Positions 16,624 through 25,033 of a DNA stretch of 39,355 nucleotides are shown one piece after another. The notes beneath the pieces were generated by a model. The model was not told where the DNA came from. It searched no databases and saw only the letters and a list, made by a program, of their open reading frames with translations. This stretch comes from an uncultured Lachnospiraceae bacterium (GTDB taxonomy: Bacteria; Bacillota; Clostridia; Lachnospirales; Lachnospiraceae), in NCBI GenBank assembly GCA_905197485.1, contig CAJJYZ010000022.1, positions 1 to 39,355 of the forward strand, written 5' to 3'. Position numbers and translations under genes: made by a program. How positions within the stretch are numbered: position 1 is the stretch's first letter; every line of letters begins with the position of its first letter.

Positions 16624-17304
16624 ATGGAACAGTATAAGAAAGAGTTTATCGACTTTATGGTAGAAAGCAAAGTGTTGAAATTTGGAGAATTTATTTTAAA
16701 GAGTGGCAGAAAATCACCGTTTTTCATGAATGCGGGCGGATATGTGACAGGTTCACAGCTTAAAAAATTAGGAGAATATTATGCGAAGGCAATCCACGAC
16801 AAATACGGGGATAATTTTGACGTATTATTCGGGCCGGCATATAAGGGAATCCCGTTAAGCGTTGTGACAGCGATTGCGTACAGCGAATTATACGGAAAAG
16901 AAGTGCGTTACTGCTCAGACCGTAAAGAGGAGAAAGACCATGGCGCAGACAAAGGAAGCTTCTTAGGAAGCAAGCTTCAGGATGGAGACCGCGTGGTGAT
17001 GATTGAGGACGTGACAACTTCCGGTAAATCTATGGAAGAGACTGTGCCAAAGGTGAGAGGAGCTGCAGACGTTGAAATCGTGGGACTCATGGTTTCCTTA
17101 GACCGCATGGAAGTCGGAAAAGGCGGCGTGAAATGCGCGTTAGATGAAGTGAAGGATTTATACGGATTCGAGACGAATGCGATTGTGACAATGGCAGAAG
17201 TGGTAGAACATTTACATAACAAGCCATGTAATGGTGAGATTGTGATTGACGACACAATCAAAGAAGCGATTGACGCATACTATGAACAGTACGGAGCAAA
17301 ATAG
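16624..17304 (+). CDS. pyrE: Orotate phosphoribosyltransferase
   Basis: It joins orotate to PRPP to give orotidine 5'-monophosphate in pyrimidine synthesis. The 226-residue product has the PRPP-binding motif VVMIEDVTTSGKSMEE (about 127-142), the catalytic lysine region RKEEKDHG (about 100-107), GRKSPFF near residue 28 and LFGPAYKGIPL near 74. TGGAGG at 16607-16612 lies 11 bases before ATG 16624; a GTG at 16606 is in frame but overlaps that site. It is separate from other pyr genes, with no pyrimidine attenuator seen in the short upstream gap. Confidence 0.94.
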   Translation: MEQYKKEFIDFMVESKVLKFGEFILKSGRKSPFFMNAGGYVTGSQLKKLGEYYAKAIHDKYGDNFDVLFGPAYKGIPLSVVTAIAYSELYGKEVRYCSDRKEEKDHGADKGSFLGSKLQDGDRVVMIEDVTTSGKSMEETVPKVRGAADVEIVGLMVSLDRMEVGKGGVKCALDEVKDLYGFETNAIVTMAEVVEHLHNKPCNGEIVIDDTIKEAIDAYYEQYGAK

Positions 17305-17322
17305 TCGGGAAGGATGGAGAGA

Positions 17323-17472
17323 ATGGAAAAGTTATATAAAACAATGGGAAATGTAGGGGCATCCAATATTGCTCTTGGAATCATTGTGGCAGTTACGGGA
17401 TTAACTGCAGGAATCCTTACGATTATCAGCGGGGCAAGATTATTGTCAGGCAGAAAAAATATTACATTTTAA
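17323..17472 (+). CDS. Small single-pass membrane protein of unknown function
   Basis: A 49-residue frame: MEKLYKTMGNVGASNIALGI followed by a long hydrophobic stretch (about 15-41) rich in Ile, Val, Gly and Thr, and a basic end SGRKNITF. It fills the gap between pyrE and the VanZ gene with GGGAAGG upstream; in-frame ATGs at 17314 and 17320 are alternatives. Its tight placement and clean membrane-protein composition support a real gene. I do not recognise a family. Confidence 0.65.
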   Translation: MEKLYKTMGNVGASNIALGIIVAVTGLTAGILTIISGARLLSGRKNITF

Positions 17473-17487
17473 AGAAAGGATACTGGT

Positions 17488-17955
17488 TTGAAAGCTAAGA
17501 CCAAAAAGAGGGTGAGAGCGCTTGGAAAAGTGTTGTTTGTACTGTATATTGTATTTATTTTTTACTTCCTTCTTCTTTCAGACTGGTATGGCCGAAGCGG
17601 TGAGATGCAGGAATACCACTATAATCTAGTGTTATTCAAAGAAATTAAGAGATTCTGGATATACCGCGACCAATTGGGAATGCGGTCGGTTATCTATAAT
17701 CTTCTGGGAAATGTTGCGGTATTTGTTCCGTTTGGATTTTTTATGCCGATGGCAAGCAAATACAGGAGTTTTCTAGTAACTGCGTTTTACGGATTTGGAA
17801 TCAGTTTCTGTGTCGAAGTGTTCCAACTCATTACAAGAGTCGGAAGCTTTGACGTGGATGATTTGCTTCTGAATACAATCGGTGGTATTTTAGGATATAT
17901 TTTATTTGTAATATGCAATACTGTGAGGAGAAGACATGCGAAAAGAAAAAGATAA
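17488..17955 (+). CDS. VanZ family membrane protein
   Basis: A 155-residue protein with about four membrane segments and the VanZ-like pattern: NLVLFKEI near residue 46, NLLGNVAVFVPFGFFMP (about 71-87), GISFCVEVFQ and DVDDLLLNTIGGILGY (about 122-137). VanZ in enterococci gives low-level teicoplanin resistance, but most family members are of unknown role in the cell envelope. It starts at TTG 17488 with AGAAAGGA upstream, and its 3' end overlaps the next gene by 20 bases, indicating co-transcription. Confidence 0.88.
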   Translation: MKAKTKKRVRALGKVLFVLYIVFIFYFLLLSDWYGRSGEMQEYHYNLVLFKEIKRFWIYRDQLGMRSVIYNLLGNVAVFVPFGFFMPMASKYRSFLVTAFYGFGISFCVEVFQLITRVGSFDVDDLLLNTIGGILGYILFVICNTVRRRHAKRKR

Positions 17956-18301
17956 GGAGAGAGGTAAGAAAAAAGAGCAGAAGCGAAGACTCGAGGGGAA
18001 ATATGGTCAGGTGAAGCTCAAACCGTCGAGAAGAGGCGCTGTGTCCTGCAGCATTGCGGGAATTATCGCGTGCATTATCTTTCTTCTTGTAGGAATCACA
18101 TATGTGCTGAAAGGAAAGGCAGCCGGATTCATCGGGGGCTTCGGCATCAGCGCAATGATTTTCACGATTGTCGGTATTGTAACGGCAGCGCGGGGATTTA
18201 AAGAGAGAGACAGACATTATCGAAGCTGTAAAATCGGGTTGGCACTGAATATATTTTTATTGGTCAGTTTATTGATATTCTTTTTTGGAGGGATTTTCTA
18301 A
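17936..18301 (+). CDS. Membrane protein with basic N-terminus (DUF6142-like)
   Basis: A 121-residue protein with a highly charged Lys/Glu/Arg N-terminus (1-33) and three predicted membrane segments (about 38-60, 64-86 and 101-120). It overlaps the VanZ gene by 20 bases and its stop codon abuts the next start, with GAGGAG ahead of ATG 17936. The layout resembles a DUF6142-type family common in Lachnospiraceae, recalled rather than searched. No function can be assigned; position suggests co-expression with VanZ and the aminopeptidase. Confidence 0.65.
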   Translation: MRKEKDKERGKKKEQKRRLEGKYGQVKLKPSRRGAVSCSIAGIIACIIFLLVGITYVLKGKAAGFIGGFGISAMIFTIVGIVTAARGFKERDRHYRSCKIGLALNIFLLVSLLIFFFGGIF

Positions 18302-20347
18302 ATGGAAGAACAGATTATGGAGCGTTATGAACTTGCAATCGACAGAATTGGAAGAATCGGAGAAGAAGAGACAGTTGGAGAGAAATTCAGAGGATTTTTT
18401 CGAGAAGTTTCTGCATTTATTTTAAAGATTCACAGAATCAGGGAGATGATTGGGAACGGAAGTTTTCAGAAGCTGTCGGAAGACGAGAAGAAGAGAGAAA
18501 ATGAAAGTCTTTACGAAGATATTCTTCCGAAGCATTATGAGGAGAGTTACGCAAACCCGGCATATGCGGTGCGGATGCTTGGCGAGGATTACGGAAGACT
18601 TTTAAGTTTCCTCTATACAGAGATTCGCGGGGAGATTGTGTATGCGTTTGAGAAGAAAGACGTGTATCTTACGGTATGCAACGAGTTGTTTATCGAGATT
18701 TATAATTGTTTTGAATCGGATGCTGAACCGTCTTACGAGGAACTGAAGGAGATTGTCTACTGGTATGCCAGCGATTATGCGGACGTGTTTGTGGCAGACA
18801 GAGTGAGGGAACAGATTGACCCGTCTCTTGACTTCGCAACGAGAATCATCCGGGAAAGCGATTTGTCAGATTTGGGATATCTTTACGATTATGGAGAGTA
18901 CGTTTCCGAGAATGAGCGAAAGACAGCGATGCATCTGAATCAGTTGCCGGAAGAAGTAATCCGTAAGATGGCGGATACTTATACGGAAGGATATCGGATG
19001 TGTTTTGTCAACGGAAGAAAAGATTTGTCTAAGAAGAAAACAGTGAACATCCGTTATCTGCTCGGGTTTGAACGCGTAGTAAGAATAGCGATTGAGAACT
19101 TCGAGAAGATGGGGCTTCAGCCGATTATTTTCCGCAACTCGGTAAGTGTCCTTACAAAAGGAAAGAACAGAACCGGATATTACGGCGGAATGGCAAACAG
19201 CCAGTATGAGTATGACCATCGTTTTGATTGCGGATTATTTTTAGACAAACAGTTTGTGGAACGTAAGCTGGAAGTGATGAAGAGTACTTATGAGGATTAT
19301 AAGGAACTTGCGAAAGGAATGGCAGGTCCGGCAGTCATGGAAGCTTTCGGCGATACGCCGTTTGCTCCGGTGAGTAAGCCGGAGAACATCAGCCTGACGA
19401 AGAAGCAGGAACAGTTGGAAGTGCTCTATGCAGGAAAATCCGGACAGTTGACGAATGAGTACATTCCGGGGGACGAGAGAGGATTTACGATTATTTCTTA
19501 TCCGCTTCCGTCTATCGGCGAACAATATGAAGAGATTTTCAACGAAGTCATTAAGATTAATACATTGGATTCGGAACTTTACGGGAAGATTCAGAAGAAC
19601 CTTATCGATGTGCTGGACCAGGGTGAATATGTGCATATTGAAGGAAAAGATGGCAACAAGACGAATCTGGACGTTCAGTTACATAGACTGGAGAATCCGG
19701 AGAAGGAGACGATTTTTGAAAACTGTGTAGCGGACTGCAACATTCCGGTAGGGGAAGTATTCACTTCTCCGAGACTTGCAGGAACGAACGGAACCTTGCA
19801 TGTAAGTAAAGTATTTTTACATGAGTTACAGTATCAGAATCTGGAAATCCGATTTGAGGATGGCATGATTCGGGACTATACTTGCACGAACTTCGACAAC
19901 GAAGAAGAGAATAAGAAATATGTGTTCAGCAATGTTCTCTATAATCATGACACGCTGCCGCTTGGCGAATTTGCGATTGGAACGAACACAACGGCGTATG
20001 TGATGGCGCAGAAGTATGGCATTGAAGACAAACTTCCGATTCTGATTGCAGAGAAGATGGGACCTCATTTTGCGGTGGGCGATACATGTTATAGCTGGAG
20101 TGAAGACGTAAAAGTGTACAATCCGGATGGAAAAGAGATTGTGGCAAGAGACAATGAAGTTTCGATTTTAAGAAAAGAAGATATCAGTAAAGCATATTTC
20201 CAATGTCATACCGACATTACGATTCCGTATGAGGAGTTGAAGGAAATCAGCGTTATCACAAAAACAGGAGAGAAACTTATGATTCTTTCGGACGGCAGAT
20301 TTGTTGTGCCGGGAACGGAGGAATTGAACGAACCTTTCAAAAATTGA
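18302..20347 (+). CDS. M29-type aminopeptidase with long N-terminal domain
   Basis: The C-terminal part (about 380-681) has M29 metallo-aminopeptidase landmarks in order: YVHIEGKDGNKTNL (about 440-453), VGEVFTSPRLAGTNGTLHVS (about 482-501) with a metal-ligand Glu, LGEFAIGTN (about 556-564) and PHFAVGDTCYS (about 587-597) with a ligand His. M29 enzymes remove N-terminal residues from peptides using two metal ions. At 681 residues it is well over the usual 400 or so; the extra N-terminal half is acidic, helical and unassigned. It directly follows the membrane protein gene with no gap. Its peptide preference is unknown. Confidence 0.78.
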   Translation: MEEQIMERYELAIDRIGRIGEEETVGEKFRGFFREVSAFILKIHRIREMIGNGSFQKLSEDEKKRENESLYEDILPKHYEESYANPAYAVRMLGEDYGRLLSFLYTEIRGEIVYAFEKKDVYLTVCNELFIEIYNCFESDAEPSYEELKEIVYWYASDYADVFVADRVREQIDPSLDFATRIIRESDLSDLGYLYDYGEYVSENERKTAMHLNQLPEEVIRKMADTYTEGYRMCFVNGRKDLSKKKTVNIRYLLGFERVVRIAIENFEKMGLQPIIFRNSVSVLTKGKNRTGYYGGMANSQYEYDHRFDCGLFLDKQFVERKLEVMKSTYEDYKELAKGMAGPAVMEAFGDTPFAPVSKPENISLTKKQEQLEVLYAGKSGQLTNEYIPGDERGFTIISYPLPSIGEQYEEIFNEVIKINTLDSELYGKIQKNLIDVLDQGEYVHIEGKDGNKTNLDVQLHRLENPEKETIFENCVADCNIPVGEVFTSPRLAGTNGTLHVSKVFLHELQYQNLEIRFEDGMIRDYTCTNFDNEEENKKYVFSNVLYNHDTLPLGEFAIGTNTTAYVMAQKYGIEDKLPILIAEKMGPHFAVGDTCYSWSEDVKVYNPDGKEIVARDNEVSILRKEDISKAYFQCHTDITIPYEELKEISVITKTGEKLMILSDGRFVVPGTEELNEPFKN

Positions 20348-20393
20348 ATGAATCCTTATAAGTAATTATAATCAGTAATCCGGAGCAGAGTAG

Positions 20394-20422
20394 TTGACAT
20401 ACTTGCTCCGGATTAGTAAAAT
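20394..20422 (+). promoter_or_regulatory. Promoter of purEMND overlapping an inverted repeat
   Basis: TTGACA (20394-20399), 17-base spacer, TAAAAT (20417-20422). A perfect 11-bp inverted repeat, AATCCGGAGCA (20377-20387) and TGCTCCGGATT (20404-20414), brackets the -35 box and fills the spacer. It has no T tract on either strand, so it is better read as an operator than as a terminator of the upstream gene. Confidence 0.65.
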
Positions 20423-20501
20423 TATCTTATAAATAAAATGGATTTATTGATGTAACTTATAAATGATTTAGAGACATCTGATATGCAGAAGGGAGAATTC
20501 T

Positions 20502-21011
20502 ATGCCAAGAGTAGGAATTGTAATGGGTAGCGACTCTGACCTTAAGGTGATGAGCAAGGCTGCGGCAACACTTGAGAAATTTGGAATTGATTATGAGATG
20601 ACGATTATCTCCGCTCACAGAGAGCCGGATGAATTAATCGAATGGTGCAGAGGCGCGGAAGAGCGCGGAATGAAGGTCATGATTGCAGGGGCAGGCATGG
20701 CGGCAGCGCTTCCGGGTATGTGTGCGGCATTGTTCACACTTCCGGTTATCGGAGTTCCACTTTCCGGCAAGAATCTTGACGGAATGGACGCAGTATTTTC
20801 AATCATGCAGATGCCTCCGGGAGTGCCGGTTGCAACGGTGGCAGTGGACGGCGCGATGAATGCAGCGCTTCTTGCAATGAAGATTCTTGCCGCATCCGAC
20901 GCAGAACTTCTGAACAAATTGAAAGACTATAGAGAAGAGATGCGCCAGACGGTAAAAGCGAAGGCGGAGAAACTGGCAGAAGTCGGATACGAAGCATATT
21001 TGAACAAATAA
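20502..21011 (+). CDS. purE: N5-carboxyaminoimidazole ribonucleotide mutase
   Basis: It rearranges N5-CAIR to CAIR in purine synthesis. The 169-residue product has MGSDSDLKVM (8-17), SAHREPDE (37-44) with the catalytic His39, and the SIMQMPPGVPVATVAVDG region. The usual AGxAAHLPG motif reads AGMAAALPG here, so the conserved His (E. coli His75) is Ala69. AAGGGAGAA precedes ATG 20502. It opens a four-gene purE-purM-purN-purD unit; purC, purF, purL and purH are not in the window. Confidence 0.93.
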   Translation: MPRVGIVMGSDSDLKVMSKAAATLEKFGIDYEMTIISAHREPDELIEWCRGAEERGMKVMIAGAGMAAALPGMCAALFTLPVIGVPLSGKNLDGMDAVFSIMQMPPGVPVATVAVDGAMNAALLAMKILAASDAELLNKLKDYREEMRQTVKAKAEKLAEVGYEAYLNK

Positions 21012-21038
21012 TAGAAAAGATAAGTTGGAGGATTCGTT

Positions 21039-22064
21039 ATGGATTACAAGAAAGCGGGCGTTGATATTGAAGCCGGTTATAAATCAGTAGAATTGATGAA
21101 GGAACATGTGAAGAAGACAATGCGTCCGGAAGTCCTTGGAGGACTTGGTGGATTCTCAGGTGCATTTTCTCTTGCGAAGATTAAAGAGATGGAAGAGCCT
21201 GTATTATTGTCCGGTACAGACGGATGTGGAACGAAAGTAAAACTTGCGATGATTATGGATAAACATGACACAATCGGAATCGATGCGGTTGCGATGTGCG
21301 TGAACGATATCGCATGTGCAGGTGGAGAACCGTTATTCTTCCTCGACTATATCGCATGTGGCAAGAACTATCCGGAGAAGATTGCCGATATCGTAAAAGG
21401 TGTGGCAGAGGGATGCCTTCAGTCTGAAGCTGCTTTAATCGGCGGTGAGACAGCGGAGCACCCGGGACTTATGCCGGAAGAAGATTATGACCTCGCAGGA
21501 TTCGCAGTCGGCGTATGTGATAAGAAAGATATGATTACAGGAGAGAACTTAAAAGCGGGAGACGTTCTGATTGGTATGGCGTCATCCGGCGTACACAGCA
21601 ACGGTTTCTCTCTCGTGAGAAAAGTGTTCGAGATGACAAAAGAATCCCTTGATACTTATTATGATGAACTCGGAAAAACGCTTGGCGAAGCCCTTCTTGC
21701 TCCGACAAGAATCTATGTGAAAGCATTGAAGAGCATCAAGAATGCGGGTGTGACAGTAAAAGCATGCAGCCACATCACAGGCGGCGGTTTCTATGAGAAC
21801 ATTCCGAGAATGTTAAAAGAGAACACACACGCAGTTGTGAAAAAAGACAGCTATCCGGTTCCTCCAATCTTTGACATGATTGCAAAGAACGGAAATGTGG
21901 AAGAAGAGATGATGTATAACACATTCAACATGGGACTCGGAATGATTGTAGCGGTAGATGAAAAAGATGTAGAGAAGACAATGGCTGCTATCGAGGCGGC
22001 AGGAGACGCATGCTACATTGTAGGTCATATTGAAGATGGTGACAAAGGAGTTACATTATGCTAA
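21039..22064 (+). CDS. purM: Phosphoribosylformylglycinamidine cyclo-ligase (AIR synthetase)
   Basis: It closes the imidazole ring, turning FGAM to AIR with ATP. The 341-residue product has the usual length and motifs: YKKAGVDIEAGYKSVELMK at the start, SGTDGCGTKVKLA (about 58-70), MCVNDIACAGGEPLFFLDY (about 87-105), GGETAEHPGLM (about 140-150), MASSGVHSNGFSLVRK and HITGGGFYENIPR. TTGGAGG precedes ATG 21039, and its 3' end overlaps purN by 7 bases, implying coupled translation. Confidence 0.96.
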   Translation: MDYKKAGVDIEAGYKSVELMKEHVKKTMRPEVLGGLGGFSGAFSLAKIKEMEEPVLLSGTDGCGTKVKLAMIMDKHDTIGIDAVAMCVNDIACAGGEPLFFLDYIACGKNYPEKIADIVKGVAEGCLQSEAALIGGETAEHPGLMPEEDYDLAGFAVGVCDKKDMITGENLKAGDVLIGMASSGVHSNGFSLVRKVFEMTKESLDTYYDELGKTLGEALLAPTRIYVKALKSIKNAGVTVKACSHITGGGFYENIPRMLKENTHAVVKKDSYPVPPIFDMIAKNGNVEEEMMYNTFNMGLGMIVAVDEKDVEKTMAAIEAAGDACYIVGHIEDGDKGVTLC

Positions 22065-22687
22065 AAGTTGTTGTATTAGTATCCGGAGGCGGAACGAACC
22101 TCCAGGCAATTATCGACGCAGTAGAGTCTAATACAATTACAAATACGGAGATTATCGGTGTGATTAGCAATAACCGGAATGCCTATGCTCTGGAACGTGC
22201 AAGAAATCATAACATCCCGGCTGTGTGCATCTCACCGAAAGATTATGAGACAAGGGAAGCATTTAACGATGCTTTCCTTTGTGCGCTTCATGAACTGAAT
22301 CCGGATTTGATTGTATTGGCTGGCTTCCTCGTTGTAATTCCGGCGAAGATGATTCGCGAATATGAAAACCGTATCATTAATATTCATCCTTCCTTGATTC
22401 CGGCATTTTGCGGAACGGGATATTATGGACTGAAAGTACATGAGGCGGCATTAAAACGAGGCGTAAAAGTAGTAGGAGCTACGGTGCATTTTGTGGATGA
22501 GGGAACGGATACGGGCCCGATTATTTTACAGAAGGCGGTAAATGTGGAACAGGGAGACACACCGGAGATTCTGCAAAGACGCGTGATGGAACAGGCAGAG
22601 TGGAAGATTCTCCCTCATGCCATCGACCTCATTGCCAATGATAAAATCAAAGTAGAAGACGGACAGGTTCGGATTGTCGAGTCTTAA
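22058..22687 (+). CDS. purN: Phosphoribosylglycinamide formyltransferase
   Basis: It transfers a formyl group from 10-formyl-tetrahydrofolate to GAR, giving FGAR. The 209-residue product has the phosphate-binding SGGGTNLQAIID (9-20), the catalytic triad region RIINIHPSLIPAF (about 104-116; Asn, His) and VHFVDEGTDTGPI (about 141-153; Asp). The start lies inside purM, 7 bases before its stop. Length is standard for the single-domain enzyme. Confidence 0.96.
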   Translation: MLKVVVLVSGGGTNLQAIIDAVESNTITNTEIIGVISNNRNAYALERARNHNIPAVCISPKDYETREAFNDAFLCALHELNPDLIVLAGFLVVIPAKMIREYENRIINIHPSLIPAFCGTGYYGLKVHEAALKRGVKVVGATVHFVDEGTDTGPIILQKAVNVEQGDTPEILQRRVMEQAEWKILPHAIDLIANDKIKVEDGQVRIVES

Positions 22688-22705
22688 AAATACAGGAGGA
22701 CGAAG

Positions 22706-23977
22706 ATGAAAGTATTGATTGTAGGCGGCGGCGGAAGAGAGCATGCGATTGCATGGAAAGTTGCCCAGAGTGAAAAAGTGGAGAAAATATATTGTGCACC
22801 GGGAAATGCTGGAATCGCAGAGTATGCGGAATGTGTGAATATCGGCGCCATGGAATTTGAAAAACTTGCAGCATTTGCAAAGGAAAAAGAAATCGACCTT
22901 ACGGTTGTCGGAATGGACGACCCGCTCGTGGGTGGAATCGTGGACGTATTTCGGGCAGAAGGACTTCGTGTGTTCGGACCGGATAAGAAAGCGGCAATCC
23001 TGGAAGGCTCCAAAGCATTTTCCAAAGATTTGATGAAGAAGTATAACATTCCGACAGCGGCTTATGAGAACTTTAATAATCCGGAAGAAGCACTTGCTTA
23101 TCTGGAAACTGTGAAGTTCCCAATCGTGTTGAAAGCGGACGGTCTTGCTCTCGGAAAAGGTGTTCTTATCTGCAATACATTGGAAGAAGCGAAAGACGGT
23201 GTCCGCACAATTATGTTGGATAAGCAGTTCGGAGAATCCGGAAACACGATGGTTGTAGAAGAATTCATGACGGGACGGGAAGTCTCTGTTCTGACATTCG
23301 TAGATGGAAAAACGATTAAAACCATGACGTCCGCTCAGGACCATAAACGTGCGAAAGACGGAGACAAAGGTCTCAACACAGGTGGAATGGGAACGTTCTC
23401 CCCGAGTCCTTTCTATACAAAAGAAGTGGAAGAATTCTGTGAGAAATACATCTATCAGGCAACGGTAGACGCCATGAGCGCGGAAGGAAGAACGTTCAAA
23501 GGTATTATCTTCTTCGGACTTATGCTGACGGAAGACGGTCCGAAGGTGTTGGAATACAATGCGAGATTCGGTGACCCGGAGACGCAGGTTGTGCTTCCGC
23601 GTATGAAGACGGATATCGTGGATGTGTTTGAGGCTTGTATCGACGGAACGTTAGACAAAGTGGACTTGGAATTTGAGGATAACGCAGCAGTCTGCGTCGT
23701 GCTTGCATCCGACGGATACCCGGAGAAATATGAGAAAGGATTTCCAATCGCAGGACTGGAAGAATTCAAAAAACACGACGGATACTACTGTTTCCACGCA
23801 GGAACGAAGTTTGACGGTGAATCAATCGTGACGAACGGCGGACGTGTCCTTGGTGTGACGGCAAAAGGCGCAGACTTAAAAGAAGCAAGAGCCAATGCTT
23901 ACGCCGCAACAGAATGGGTACAGTTTGAAAATAAATATAAGAGAAATGATATCGGAAAAGCGATTGATGAGGCTTAG
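22706..23977 (+). CDS. purD: Phosphoribosylamine-glycine ligase
   Basis: An ATP-grasp enzyme that joins phosphoribosylamine and glycine to give GAR, the substrate of purN next door. The 423-residue product has the N-terminal GGGGREHA (7-14), PGNAGIAEYAEC (about 33-44), the ATP-grasp lysine segment VLKADGLALGKGV (about 144-156) and EYNARFGDPETQ (about 283-294) with metal ligands. AGGAGG precedes ATG 22706. It is the last gene of the unit and is followed by a bidirectional terminator. Confidence 0.96.
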   Translation: MKVLIVGGGGREHAIAWKVAQSEKVEKIYCAPGNAGIAEYAECVNIGAMEFEKLAAFAKEKEIDLTVVGMDDPLVGGIVDVFRAEGLRVFGPDKKAAILEGSKAFSKDLMKKYNIPTAAYENFNNPEEALAYLETVKFPIVLKADGLALGKGVLICNTLEEAKDGVRTIMLDKQFGESGNTMVVEEFMTGREVSVLTFVDGKTIKTMTSAQDHKRAKDGDKGLNTGGMGTFSPSPFYTKEVEEFCEKYIYQATVDAMSAEGRTFKGIIFFGLMLTEDGPKVLEYNARFGDPETQVVLPRMKTDIVDVFEACIDGTLDKVDLEFEDNAAVCVVLASDGYPEKYEKGFPIAGLEEFKKHDGYYCFHAGTKFDGESIVTNGGRVLGVTAKGADLKEARANAYAATEWVQFENKYKRNDIGKAIDEA

Positions 23978-23989
23978 AGGATAAAGAAG

Positions 23990-24032
23990 AATCCTCCGCA
24001 GAACAGATGAAAATCTGGGTGCGGGGGATTTT
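23990..24032. terminator. Bidirectional terminator between purD and the leftward operon
   Basis: AATCCTCCGCA (23990-24000) pairs with TGCGGGGGATT (24020-24030), with an inner CAGAT/ATCTG stem (24004-24008, 24013-24017). T-rich tails follow on both strands, serving purD and the convergent gene. Confidence 0.85.
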
Positions 24033-24049
24033 ATGTTGTAATAAGATTT

Positions 24050-24526
24050 TTAGGAAAGTGTTCCGTTCTTAGAACAAGATAGCTTAACTGTTTTCGTAGA
24101 TGTCTTTATTACTGTGGAACCTTTGTAAAGTTTGGCGGTTGCTGTTGCACTTGCGGTACTTCCAGAACGGTTGCTGCTTTTGCTGGCGATTTTCCAATTG
24201 GAATTATTGGAACTTGCGGAGACTTTCGAAGCTGTACATTTAGAAGTAGAACCATTGTAGGTAAAGGTTCCGGTTACGGTGACGCTCCAACATACTGTAC
24301 CGCTAGAAGTTACATATTTTGCTGTTCGGGATGCAGTTATTGTTTTTGAAGTAGAGAAAAAATCGTTACTATCGTGTTTGATAGTGGTGATTTCAAAATA
24401 ATCTCCATTTTCCAGATATTCTTTCTGAGAAGAGAGAATGGAATCGTTTGCACGTACTGAAACAGGTGAAAAAAATACTGCTATCAAAAAGATAAAAATA
24501 AAAGAATAATTAAAAATTTTTTTCAT
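24050..24526 (-). CDS. Secreted Ser/Thr-rich protein of unknown function
   Basis: A 158-residue protein with a signal peptide (basic MKK, hydrophobic core 5-22, likely cleavage after VRA at 25). The mature part is rich in Ser, Thr and Lys with alternating pattern suggesting beta strands: CWSVTVTGTFTYNGSTSKC (about 79-97), NWKIASKSS, then an Ala/Thr strand and a third Cys near the end. It is the last gene of the leftward PadR operon, with AGGAGAT before ATG 24526. No family was recognised. It may be a surface or released product of the system. Confidence 0.75.
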   Translation of the reverse strand: MKKIFNYSFIFIFLIAVFFSPVSVRANDSILSSQKEYLENGDYFEITTIKHDSNDFFSTSKTITASRTAKYVTSSGTVCWSVTVTGTFTYNGSTSKCTASKVSASSNNSNWKIASKSSNRSGSTASATATAKLYKGSTVIKTSTKTVKLSCSKNGTLS

Positions 24527-24548
24527 AAATGAAATCTCCTATTAAATA

Positions 24549-24977
24549 TTATTTGTTAGTTTTTTTCGAAGAAGTATCAGCTTCCTCAAGAATAGTAGTT
24601 TCGATAACTTCTTGATGAATATAGGCTTTGCGTACTTCTTGCAATGCAAGATAATCTGCTCTTATTTTGAATCCCCCAATTGTAACGATGAGTAAAATAA
24701 GAATTCCCAGAGCAAAACGTATGAATTTTGTGTGGAATAAGGATTTGCGAAGTATTTCGCCATCCATATCTAAAAGGTAACGAGAAACGACATCTTTTGG
24801 TTCGCCTATTTCTTCGATTAAAGATTCTAAAGTGAAGTCTGCATGTGATTCTGTGTAATCTGAGATAGTGTTGCAGATATCATTAAAAAAACGTTTTTCA
24901 TTTTGGGTGAAAATAGGGAAGAGCTGTCGAATTTCCCGCTTATATTTTTTGATTATGTTATTCTGTGTACCAGTCAT
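24549..24977 (-). CDS. HAAS-like membrane protein, PadR partner (copy 2)
   Basis: A 142-residue protein with a helical cytoplasmic N-terminal domain (YKREIRQLFPIFTQNEKRFF, then LIEEIGEPKDVVSRYLLDMD) resembling HAAS domains that pair with PadR regulators. One membrane segment (about 86-106) and an outside tail rich in Glu/Thr follow. AAAAGGAGT precedes ATG 24977, so the longer open frame to 25034 is not used. It is clearly a duplicate of the next gene upstream, similar over its full length including the tail. Confidence 0.72.
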   Translation of the reverse strand: MTGTQNNIIKKYKREIRQLFPIFTQNEKRFFNDICNTISDYTESHADFTLESLIEEIGEPKDVVSRYLLDMDGEILRKSLFHTKFIRFALGILILLIVTIGGFKIRADYLALQEVRKAYIHQEVIETTILEEADTSSKKTNK

Positions 24978-25033
24978 GAGATACTCCTTTTGCAAAAAAA
25001 TTGAGAAATTATAGTTTGACACTAAAAGATTCA

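Noticed and set aside
20423..20501. Purine riboswitch before purE
   Set aside because: The leader is about 75 bases and lacks the conserved three-way junction and loop bases of that class.
20502..21011. Class II (CO2-using) PurE
   Set aside because: Class I features such as SAHREPD and the QMPPGVPVAT segment are present; the Ala69 change alone does not make it class II.
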